A stretch of DNA of 10,643 nt from Planctomycetota bacterium (GTDB lineage Bacteria > Planctomycetota > PUPC01 > JACPCR01): assembly GCA_030740295.1 (NCBI GenBank), contig JASLXP010001183.1:1-10643 (forward strand), written 5' to 3'. Positions 1 through 6,920 of the stretch are shown here, one piece after another (the first letter of the stretch is position 1; every line of letters starts with the position of its first letter). The translations under genes and the position numbers were made by a program. The notes below the pieces were generated by a model that worked only from the letters and a program-made list of their open reading frames with translations, was not told the origin of the DNA and did not search any database.

Positions 1-630
1 CTGCCGCTGCGTGGAGGGAAGGGCCGCCAGTGGGAAGGCGGCATCCGTGAGCCTTACTACATCAAAGCGCCCGCGGTGGAACCCGGATCAACCTGCGACG
101 TGCCGGTCTCCGGTATCGATTTTTATCCAACCTTTCTAGAGATGGCGGGAGTCCCCATTCCAGAAGGGCAGGTGGTCGATGGCATGAGCATTGTACCTCT
201 GCTCAAGAGCGAGACGGGCGAAGAGATCGCGGCTCGCGACCTCTTCTGGCATTACCCGCATTACGGCAACCAGGGCGGAGAACCGTCATCGATCATTCGA
301 CGCGGTAATTGGAAACTGATCCACTATTTCGAAGACGGCCGCGACGAGCTCTACGAATTGAGCAGCGATGAAGGCGAACAGAATGATGTGGCCGCAAACC
401 ACACGGAATTGGTGTCGGAACTTCGTCAGCGACTGGATGAATGGCTCGTCGAGGTCGATGCGAAACTCCCAGTCCACGATCCGGAATATGAAGCCGAAAA
501 AGAACAGGCGCGCTTGAATGAGCTGGAGAACGAGCTCATGCCCAGACTTGAAGCCCAACACGCGGAGTATCTCGACCCGGACTGGAGGCCGAACGCAGAC
601 TGGTGGGGCAGCCAGGTGACGGTGGATTAG
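1..630 (+). CDS. Sulfatase, S1 (arylsulfatase) family, C-terminal part; 5' end outside window
   Basis: The frame is open from the first base, so this is the last 209 residues of a longer protein; the GTG at base 76 is an internal valine codon, not a start. Window residues 4-18 carry RGGKG...EGGIREP, a hallmark of formylglycine-dependent S1 sulfatases; its lysine (residue 7) matches the sulfate-binding lysine of the arylsulfatase A family. Next come the typical core segment GIDFYPTFLEMAG (38-50) and the C-terminal subdomain signature RRGNWKLI...ELYEL (100-119). The enzyme hydrolyses sulfate esters, usually on carbohydrates, and is normally exported, but the catalytic Cys/Ser motif and any signal peptide lie upstream and cannot be seen. 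The end (156-209) is a charged, probably helical tail rich in Glu, followed by a Trp/Asp-rich stretch. Substrate cannot be told from this part. The next gene begins 127 bases downstream on the same strand. Confidence 0.93.
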   Translation: MPLRGGKGRQWEGGIREPYYIKAPAVEPGSTCDVPVSGIDFYPTFLEMAGVPIPEGQVVDGMSIVPLLKSETGEEIAARDLFWHYPHYGNQGGEPSSIIRRGNWKLIHYFEDGRDELYELSSDEGEQNDVAANHTELVSELRQRLDEWLVEVDAKLPVHDPEYEAEKEQARLNELENELMPRLEAQHAEYLDPDWRPNADWWGSQVTVD

Positions 631-757
631 TGAGTGCCCGATTTTGTCCGTAGGATGCATCGTAGAACTGGCCCAGGCCGGAGTGGTTTGCCTTCGGCCG
701 CCGTGCAGCTTCAGGCCATAAGTGGTTGCACGAACTGTAAAGCTCACGTTCCATCTG

Positions 758-3154
758 ATGCTCAAACTCGCCCTCCCATTCTGTTTGTGTCTGATCGCCT
801 CTTCGCACGCCTTCGGACAGGCCAGCCTGGAGATCCTCAGCCACGGCTTCAATGGCATCACGGGTTTTCGAAAGTGGATACCGGTCGTCGTAAAAATCTC
901 GAACAAGGGCGCGGCCTTAAAGGGGAAGCTCGAAATCCGGCCCGGTGATCCGACCAATTTTGGCGGGGTGTCCACCTATGACCCAAGCGTGGCCCGGCCG
1001 ATCGAGCTCCCACAAAATGGCAAGAAAGTCTTTGTGCTGACAACGCTGCTTAGTTCAGGCAGCGTCGCTCGGGTCCGCCTGATGGATGAAGACGACACGG
1101 TCCTGGCCACTGCCATCACAAATGCCTTCACACGCGCCACTCGTGTTGCTCTCGTCCTTGGGCGCCGCGGCCCGGTCGAGTCTGCGATCCGTTCAAAAAT
1201 CGGCGTGCCCCGAGCCGACCTGGCGAACGTGCTATCGAACACACAGTTTGCGGCTTTCCGCCCGGAGTGGCTGCCCGAGCACTGGATAGGATACGACTCG
1301 GTGAACTTGATTTTCGTTCATGGCGAAAGCCTGAACGACCTGCGCCCCCAGCAGGTTCTTGCACTCAAGGAAAAGGTGGCGTCCGGCGGCACCCTCATCA
1401 TCTGCTACGACGGCCGAACTAACTTCACCGGGACGTTGCTCGAAGACATGTTGCCGGGCCGGTTCAAATCGGAGGAAACGGTTTCTGAATCAGGTTTGAG
1501 GATACGGCCATTCGAGATTCAGGAAGGGCGCATTCTCCAAAGCACTGGCAAGCTGCCATTGGCCGTAGAGAGACGGTTTGGCGCCGGGCGTGTCCTGGTC
1601 CTGACATTCGACCTCAATCAGCCGGAATTGCAGGCCTGGTCTGAATGGCCCCTGCTCGTGAGCTACCTGTTCCAGACCGGCAGAACGCTTCCGCCGCCGG
1701 GGTACACCAATGCGGCACGTGCAGCCGCGTCCCAGTTCCCTGAGCTCGAGGCGCCGTCGTTTGTCGGGATCGGGTTTTTCCTGTTCGTTTGCGTCGTCGT
1801 TATCGGGCCGGCCAATTACCTTTTTCTGAAAGCCAGGAATCGAAAAGAGTGGACGTTCATCACCGTCCCAGCCCTCTCGATTTTCTTCGCAATTGTGAGC
1901 TACTTCTGGACGATCATCATCCGCGGCGGCAGCTCGATCATTAAGCAATCAAGCCTGATCCATCTGAACACGGAATCCGATTACGCCCGGCGTGATGTAT
2001 GGACCGGAATTCTTTCTCAATCCCGCGGCAGTTCCCGATTCGTCCCAAAGACCTCATCGGTGAACTGGAAAACCACCGATGTCTCGGATCAGTATCGGCG
2101 CGGGAATCGGACCTCTCTCGGCAACAGCTTCCACTGGGGAAATCCGGCGGGCCTGGACTCCATGACATTGATCCCCGAGCCGCTTCGAACTCATATATGG
2201 AGCTATGAGTTCATTCGTACCGCAGATGTGGTCCGGCCAGGCAGACTGGTTGCATCCCTCGAGCTCACCGACGCCGGCCTCAAGGCGCAGATAGTCAACC
2301 GCACCCGATACACGCTGCAGTTCAATCGATTCAGCTTTGGCTCGGTCGTCTACATGGCTGAAGGCACGATGCAGGTAAAAGAGGTCCAGGCGGATGTCTC
2401 GGCAGAGCCGAAGCAGGTTGCCCGGGAAATGGCCAATCCCCGCATCGAAAGGAGTCACCGCGCATTTCATCTCGCTCTCGATCCCGGGCATGGGGTCAAC
2501 GCGGTTCTCAAGCCGAACAGAACCGGCAACCAGCACAACAACATGCGCGACCGCAGCATTCACCTCATGGACGTCCCGTTCGCACAGGTAGGGGGATCGA
2601 TCTCCAAGGGGGACAGTCCCGTTTTTGAATTGGAAGGATTCAAGGCGTCGAAGAGGTCGGCCAGCACTTTCTTCGCGCGCCTCCCCGTCCAACTGACGAA
2701 TGAAACCACCTGGCCGCACGGATCGCTTCAGATCAATGTCACGGATGCCACCCCGAACCAGGTCTACCTCTACTACCATGATCCCCTCACCGGCCATTAT
2801 CAGAATTATAACTTTGGCCAGAACGACAACCGGCGCGATGCCGCCATCCGGCACTGGTATCAGATGTACTTTCAGCAGCGAGCGTATGCTGAATTCACCT
2901 GTGCCGTTCCACCAAACACGCTGGACTGGGAGACCGTAATCGCGGACGCGATCCTCATCCCCGCAAATGTCCAGATCGGTATGACCTGCTGGAATCCAGC
3001 CGAGAAGAAGTGGGTCCGACTGGGTAAAGGGCTCTCAGGCGAGGTGACCAACCTCATTGACCGCAAGGAACGCTCCTTGAGATTCCGTCTCTCATCCAAC
3101 CAGGGAGGTAATTTGAACGACTTCACGATCAGCTTGCACAAAGGAGCGGAGTAG
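758..3154 (+). CDS. Exported two-helix membrane protein with GATase/flavodoxin-like domain, partner of ABC ATPase; function unknown
   Basis: 798 residues from the ATG at 758. A GTG at 722 would add 12 residues, but the ATG gives a clean signal peptide (Lys3, then a hydrophobic run, likely cleavage after FGQA near residue 22); neither start has a good Shine-Dalgarno site. Residues about 22-120 look like a beta-sandwich. Residues about 128-225 look like an alpha/beta fold of glutamine-amidotransferase or flavodoxin type (RVALVLGRRG, then LIFVHGESL, then GGTLIICYDG), with no visible catalytic Cys-His pair. Two helices follow at about 335-357 and 365-388, joined by a basic loop KARNRKEW that should face the cytoplasm. 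This places both the N-terminal domains and the beta-rich C-terminal 400 residues outside. The GPANYLFLK...W block at the helices recurs in uncharacterised proteins encoded beside ABC ATPases, as far as I remember. It ends two bases before the ATPase start. Likely a substrate-handling or scaffold subunit of an envelope ABC system; that role is inferred. Confidence 0.88.
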   Translation: MLKLALPFCLCLIASSHAFGQASLEILSHGFNGITGFRKWIPVVVKISNKGAALKGKLEIRPGDPTNFGGVSTYDPSVARPIELPQNGKKVFVLTTLLSSGSVARVRLMDEDDTVLATAITNAFTRATRVALVLGRRGPVESAIRSKIGVPRADLANVLSNTQFAAFRPEWLPEHWIGYDSVNLIFVHGESLNDLRPQQVLALKEKVASGGTLIICYDGRTNFTGTLLEDMLPGRFKSEETVSESGLRIRPFEIQEGRILQSTGKLPLAVERRFGAGRVLVLTFDLNQPELQAWSEWPLLVSYLFQTGRTLPPPGYTNAARAAASQFPELEAPSFVGIGFFLFVCVVVIGPANYLFLKARNRKEWTFITVPALSIFFAIVSYFWTIIIRGGSSIIKQSSLIHLNTESDYARRDVWTGILSQSRGSSRFVPKTSSVNWKTTDVSDQYRRGNRTSLGNSFHWGNPAGLDSMTLIPEPLRTHIWSYEFIRTADVVRPGRLVASLELTDAGLKAQIVNRTRYTLQFNRFSFGSVVYMAEGTMQVKEVQADVSAEPKQVAREMANPRIERSHRAFHLALDPGHGVNAVLKPNRTGNQHNNMRDRSIHLMDVPFAQVGGSISKGDSPVFELEGFKASKRSASTFFARLPVQLTNETTWPHGSLQINVTDATPNQVYLYYHDPLTGHYQNYNFGQNDNRRDAAIRHWYQMYFQQRAYAEFTCAVPPNTLDWETVIADAILIPANVQIGMTCWNPAEKKWVRLGKGLSGEVTNLIDRKERSLRFRLSSNQGGNLNDFTISLHKGAE
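3141..3146 (+). promoter_or_regulatory. Ribosome binding site of the ABC ATPase gene
   Basis: AAGGAG lies 10 bases before the ATG at 3157 and inside the last codons of the upstream gene, whose stop is at 3152-3154. This fixes the ATPase start and suggests translational coupling of the two genes. Confidence 0.8.
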
Positions 3155-3156
3155 AG

Positions 3157-4077
3157 ATGGCAGTTCTGGAAATCAATAAAATATCGAAGGGCTACGATGG
3201 GACCCTGGCCGTTGACTGTCTCAGCCTCACCCTCGATGCAGGTGAGATACTCGGCTTCATCGGACCCAACGGCGCGGGCAAGACCACGACGATTCGGATC
3301 GTTGCCGGCCTCCTTCAGCCCTCGCGTGGCGAAGTTCTCGTTGGCGGCTGTTCAGTGCGTAGAGAGCCGTTGAAGACGCGTGCCCTTACGGGTTACATGC
3401 CCGATGTCTTTGGCGCATACGAAAACACGACCGTCTACGAATACCTTGATTTTTTCGCGCAGGCATTCCTAATCGAAAAATCAGAACGGCAGACCTTTAT
3501 CGGCGATGTGCTGGAACTGACCGAGCTCACCAAGTTCAAAGAGCGTGAGGTGAATACTCTCTCGCGCGGCCAATCGCAGCGGGTCTCGCTGGCACGCTGC
3601 CTTCTACACGATCCCGATCTGCTGTTGCTTGACGAGCCCGCCAGCGGGCTCGACCCGCGTGCGCGCATCGAATTCAGAGAGCTCATTCGTGAGCTCAGCA
3701 ACATGGGCAAGGCGGTGCTGGTCTCCTCTCACATCCTGACCGAGCTCGAAGACCTCTGCACTCACGTGGCCATCATCGACAACGGCAAACTTCTCTCGAC
3801 CGGCGCGCAGGAAGATGTCTCGACGGGGATCAGCGGCGAGGGGCATTTCCGAATCATCCTGGTCGAGGACGCAGAAGCGGCTGCCTCCGCTCTGCTCGCC
3901 ATCCCCGGCCTGACCGTCGAAATCATCAGTGAAAGGGAACTGACCGGATCCTATCCCGGCAATGCAGAAGACGCGAGCGCAGTCGTGACTCTCCTTGTGA
4001 ATGAAGGTTTCCGCGTCATGAACTTTGTCCAGGAAAAAGCCGATTTGGAAAAGGTCTTCCTGCATATGACACAGTGA
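3157..4077 (+). CDS. ABC transporter ATP-binding protein, ABC-2/NatA type
   Basis: 306 residues, normal for a NatA/CcmA-like ATPase with a C-terminal extension. Walker A GPNGAGKT is at 36-43, the ABC signature LSRGQ at 135-139, Walker B LLLLDE at 155-160 (catalytic Glu160), the D-loop SGLD at 163-166 and the switch His192 in SSH. The Q-loop reads GYMPD (79-83), with no glutamine; I recall the same form in ATPases of Planctomycetota-like bacteria, so it is probably a subfamily trait and not damage. Residues about 225-306 form a small alpha/beta extension ending in ADLEKVFLHMT, as in other ABC-2-type ATPases. It hydrolyses ATP at the cytoplasmic face to drive a membrane partner. It is translationally coupled to the preceding exported membrane protein. 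No ABC-2 permease with about six helices sits next to it in this window, so its channel-forming partner is unknown; export of a substrate or mechanical work in the envelope are both possible. Confidence 0.96.
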   Translation: MAVLEINKISKGYDGTLAVDCLSLTLDAGEILGFIGPNGAGKTTTIRIVAGLLQPSRGEVLVGGCSVRREPLKTRALTGYMPDVFGAYENTTVYEYLDFFAQAFLIEKSERQTFIGDVLELTELTKFKEREVNTLSRGQSQRVSLARCLLHDPDLLLLDEPASGLDPRARIEFRELIRELSNMGKAVLVSSHILTELEDLCTHVAIIDNGKLLSTGAQEDVSTGISGEGHFRIILVEDAEAAASALLAIPGLTVEIISERELTGSYPGNAEDASAVVTLLVNEGFRVMNFVQEKADLEKVFLHMTQ

Positions 4078-4155
4078 GGAAGAGTTCGACTAAAACATCG
4101 TGACGTTGTCTAATTCGGCAGGACGACCTCGTCATAGAACGACGAAACCACAACC

Positions 4156-4159
4156 AGGA
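4156..4159 (+). promoter_or_regulatory. Probable ribosome binding site of the SDR gene
   Basis: AGGA ends 10 bases before the ATG at 4170, followed by an A-rich spacer. It supports this start, which also places the Rossmann motif at the usual distance from the N-terminus. The 92-base gap before the gene holds no convincing terminator; a promoter there is possible but I could not identify one. Confidence 0.55.
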
Positions 4160-4169
4160 ATCAAAAAGA

Positions 4170-4928
4170 ATGAGCAATCCCTTAACAGTACTTGTCACCG
4201 GCTCCGCTGGCCGGATCGGCAGCGCAACATGCGTAGAGCTGATCGCACGCGGGCACTCTGTCCGCGGTTTCGATATTCGCGAATCCACTGGCGAAGAAAA
4301 ATTCTACATCGGTGATCTCACTGACAGGGCCGCCATCGACGAAGCCATGGTCGGTGTCGATGCCGTCGTACACCTTGCAGCCACCCCGGACGAAGGCGAC
4401 TTCATGACGAAGCTCCTGCCGAACAATATCATCGGCCTCTACAACATCCTGGAATCCGCCCGTGAGGCAGGCGTCAAGCGTGCGGTACTGGCAAGCACCT
4501 GCCAGGTCATCAGTGGACACGAAGGCCCGTGGCCAGTGACTTCCATCACCCCAATCAGCCCACGGAATTGGTACGCCTCGACCAAAGTATTCGCCGAGGC
4601 CGTGGGACAGATGTATGCGTACCGTCACGGCATCAGTGTCATTGTTGTCCGGCCAGCCTGGTGTCCTCGCCACCAGGGCCAGGTGGATTCCATCAGCGCC
4701 AATAAAAGTGCGCAAGACGGTTACTTCAGCCCCGGCGACGCGGGACGATTCTTCGCCTGCGCAGCGGAAGCTGACCTTTCGATCAAGTACTCACTTCTCC
4801 ATGGCACGAGCAAGGCCGTAGTGGAACAGCGCGTCGATTTCAGTGAGGCCACCCGAGCCATCGGCTACGAGCCCCAGCACACCTGGCCGGAAGGCGTGGA
4901 GGTCGCCGGGGTGTTGAAGGATTCGTAG
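4170..4928 (+). CDS. NAD-dependent epimerase/dehydratase-family protein (extended SDR), uronate dehydrogenase-like
   Basis: 252 residues, short for an extended SDR but close to uronate dehydrogenase (about 265). The NAD-binding motif TGSAGRIG is at 10-17; Asp35 after the second strand suggests NAD over NADP; a DL pair at 49-50 and HLAA at 68-71 follow. The active site has Ser109/Thr110 and the YASTK motif with Tyr135 and Lys139. The segment NNIIGLYNILESAR (85-98) and the YSLLHGTSK segment near the C-terminus resemble the uronate dehydrogenase group, which oxidises hexuronates to aldaric acid lactones in the cytoplasm. That substrate is an inference; a sugar epimerase or other sugar dehydrogenase is also possible. 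Its stop lies 5 bases from the stop of the convergent carrier gene. Together with the sulfatase it could belong to sulfated uronic-acid polysaccharide use. Confidence 0.9.
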   Translation: MSNPLTVLVTGSAGRIGSATCVELIARGHSVRGFDIRESTGEEKFYIGDLTDRAAIDEAMVGVDAVVHLAATPDEGDFMTKLLPNNIIGLYNILESAREAGVKRAVLASTCQVISGHEGPWPVTSITPISPRNWYASTKVFAEAVGQMYAYRHGISVIVVRPAWCPRHQGQVDSISANKSAQDGYFSPGDAGRFFACAAEADLSIKYSLLHGTSKAVVEQRVDFSEATRAIGYEPQHTWPEGVEVAGVLKDS

Positions 4929-4933
4929 CCGCG

Positions 4934-6883
4934 CTAATACGGCAACTGCGTGATCGCGGACGCGATCAGTTTTATGGCGATGCAGGTCATACCCACGAGC
5001 CCCATGCCGCATCCGAATCCGGCAGCCAGAATGGGGGTGTATTGGCTCCAGCTCGCCTGGCTGAATTTCTTTGCGAAGTAATAGCGGCCCACCATCCCCG
5101 CAGCGAATTCCGGAAGCGCGTCCATTGGATCGCCCGCGAGGCCGCGGACCGTGCCCCACAGGAAGAGCTGCGGCAGGCCGAAGAGGACCATGACCGGATA
5201 GGCGATCAATACGTAAGCGAACCCCCAGAAGATGCGCCAGGGCTTGACGATCTCGAGAAAGAAATCGTTACCGGTTGTCGTAGCCGTCCACCACACGCAC
5301 ATCTGGAAAGCGTCCTGCGGCCAAAACTCGGCAGCGTACGGGTAAGCTGAGGATGGTATCTCGCCCATCTTCCAGATGAATGACCAGAACAGAATTCCCA
5401 CAAACACCGCGAGCGGAATGGCGATAGTGATCGCCTTGAATTTGCTCATGAAGCTTGTGCCGGTGAGCTCGCATTCACGGAACGACTGAGACGCGCGTCC
5501 CATGTCGCCCATGGGTATCGGCGCGTTCCAGATGTCCACACCTTTGTACCCGGTCAGGATAAAGGTGGACTCTTTAACGAATGGGAAACCTGTGCCGTGT
5601 CCGGTCAAGCCGATCAGGCGCGCTGAAACGTATGAAATCAGCGGCGTATATATGAAACCGAAGACCAGCAGAATCCAGATGGGAAACTTCGGGACGAGGT
5701 AGTGGCACAGGATGATGGTACCGGTGGTCGAAACGACATAGAAAAGCAGCGCGAGTGGGATCGGAATATCGCCGCGGCCTTTAGGCGGATCGAGAATGCT
5801 GATCTTTTTCTTGTCTTTCTTCCTCTCTTTGTGAGATTTATAGAGCGCGCTGCCCGCTGCCCAGAATCCGACCACCGCACACCCGAAGGCTGTGCCGATG
5901 CCGAAGCTGAACCAGAAATCGAGCCAGTTGGCAACCTTGGTATCGATGTAGCCCATCCCGGGCTGCCAGGTGGAAAGGAAGCCGGTCTTGTAGAGGATCG
6001 GATTGAGGATGAGCTGCCCGAGGATGGCGCTGGCAAAGCTGCCCACGATCATCCAGAACGGCAGCACGAACCCGGTGAAGACCTGGCCCAGGTTGGTCAT
6101 GATGGCGAGCGGCACTGCGGGCAGGATCTTCTGAGTGTTTCTTGTCAGATCCTTGAACGGGATGGGCAGAATCTCGAGACGGGTGTCGAAGACGATTTTG
6201 GTCAGGGTCGGCACACCGATGTAAATGGCGCCAAAGGCCAGACCGATACTGGCGCCGATAGTGAAGCATCTCCACCTCCAGGTTTCTTTCTCAGATTCTG
6301 CGAGAGCGGTGATGCCCTGCGCGGCAATCGGAGCCAGGGGGAACGGAAGACGTTCGACGTCCGAAGTGATCCTGAAGATTGCATATCCGAGCGAGAAAAA
6401 ATTGAACCTGCTCCAGAGCAGCCCAATGCCCATCAGAGCAAGGTGGGGCCACCAGTCCCGATGAAGCAGCGAACGGAGAGCGTATGCCTCGGAGCCTGGT
6501 GGCGGCGCGACCCAAATCGGAATGCGGTCCGCTATCTCGAACATATCAGCAGCCGGCGATTGCACGTAATACTGCATCCGAATGAACGAGCCCTCGACGC
6601 CGGCCTGACCCAATACAGAGCCGGCGAATGCAAAGAGGATGAAGATCTCCTGCTTCGTCATTTCCTTACGGCAGCGTTTTGCGATTTCAATAAACAGGAT
6701 CAGGGTGACCCACCTGGAGACGCCGGCCATCCCCTGCCCGAGCACGAGGTCCATGAACATGTCACCAGGCACGATCAGAAAACCAACGAAGAGCCCACCA
6801 ATGACGGCCTTCCAGCCAAAGCCGTCTTTGTACTCTTTCGGCTGCTCCTGTAGTGATCGTTCCAGTTCGAGATCGTCTTGCAT
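4934..6883 (-). CDS. OPT-superfamily-like polytopic membrane carrier
   Basis: 649 residues from the ATG at 6883, with about 12 or more hydrophobic segments (roughly 25-48, 55-68, 79-98, 146-170, 205-230, 268-290, 325-345, 376-395, 400-420, 483-505, 552-578, 616-640). A very basic loop at 349-360 (HKERKKDKKK) should lie in the cytoplasm. The block DVERLPFPLAPIAAQG (175-190), followed by an alanine-rich helix, and the late WTATTTGND (532-540) resemble prokaryotic members of the oligopeptide transporter (OPT) superfamily. I remember similar proteins labelled 'peptide transporter' in environmental bacteria. OPT proteins move peptides or metal chelates across the inner membrane by proton coupling; the substrate here is unknown. 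The frame stays open upstream to 7105, but that part overlaps the preceding gene's coiled-coil tail and is an Arg/Lys-rich shadow, so I reject it. No strong ribosome binding site is seen. It follows the FtsX-type gene by 37 bases, so the two are probably one operon. Confidence 0.88.
   Translation of the reverse strand: MQDDLELERSLQEQPKEYKDGFGWKAVIGGLFVGFLIVPGDMFMDLVLGQGMAGVSRWVTLILFIEIAKRCRKEMTKQEIFILFAFAGSVLGQAGVEGSFIRMQYYVQSPAADMFEIADRIPIWVAPPPGSEAYALRSLLHRDWWPHLALMGIGLLWSRFNFFSLGYAIFRITSDVERLPFPLAPIAAQGITALAESEKETWRWRCFTIGASIGLAFGAIYIGVPTLTKIVFDTRLEILPIPFKDLTRNTQKILPAVPLAIMTNLGQVFTGFVLPFWMIVGSFASAILGQLILNPILYKTGFLSTWQPGMGYIDTKVANWLDFWFSFGIGTAFGCAVVGFWAAGSALYKSHKERKKDKKKISILDPPKGRGDIPIPLALLFYVVSTTGTIILCHYLVPKFPIWILLVFGFIYTPLISYVSARLIGLTGHGTGFPFVKESTFILTGYKGVDIWNAPIPMGDMGRASQSFRECELTGTSFMSKFKAITIAIPLAVFVGILFWSFIWKMGEIPSSAYPYAAEFWPQDAFQMCVWWTATTTGNDFFLEIVKPWRIFWGFAYVLIAYPVMVLFGLPQLFLWGTVRGLAGDPMDALPEFAAGMVGRYYFAKKFSQASWSQYTPILAAGFGCGMGLVGMTCIAIKLIASAITQLPY
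4951..4973 (+). terminator. Possible Rho-independent terminator of the plus-strand genes, inside the convergent gene
   Basis: TGATCGC and GCGATCA pair perfectly around a four-base loop GGAC (4951-4968), followed by G and four T (4970-4973). It begins 22 bases after the SDR stop codon and sits within the 3' coding end of the minus-strand gene. The stem is only 7 base pairs and the T-run short, so termination may be weak. No T-run follows it in the minus direction. Confidence 0.35.
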
Positions 6884-6920
6884 ATGGACGTGTATATGCC
6901 TGGTGGCTCTAAAGTGCGGG

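Noticed and set aside
722..757. GTG start 12 codons upstream for the exported membrane protein
   Set aside because: The ATG at 758 puts the basic residue and hydrophobic core at the right distance for a signal peptide; the extension has no better ribosome binding site.
631..757. Promoter search in the gap before the exported membrane protein; TTGCAC at 726-731 noted
   Set aside because: No matching -10 element at suitable spacing, and the host's promoter consensus is unknown.
286..975. Minus-strand frame of 229 codons spanning the sulfatase end and the next gene
   Set aside because: It overlaps two supported plus-strand genes and shows no domain or ribosome binding site.
2054..2854. Minus-strand frame of 266 codons opposite the exported membrane protein
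   Set aside because: No recognisable motif; lies wholly within a gene whose signal peptide, helices and coupling to the ATPase are clear.
4122..4133. GACGA-CC-TCGTC inverted repeat between the ATPase and SDR genes
   Set aside because: Only a 5-base stem with a 2-base loop and no T-run; too weak to call a terminator or operator.
5702..6853. Long plus-strand open frame (383 codons) opposite the OPT-like gene
   Set aside because: Composition is Asp/Glu/Arg/Pro-rich with no recognisable domain, and it lies exactly antisense to a gene with clear membrane helices and conserved motifs. It is a GC-rich shadow frame.
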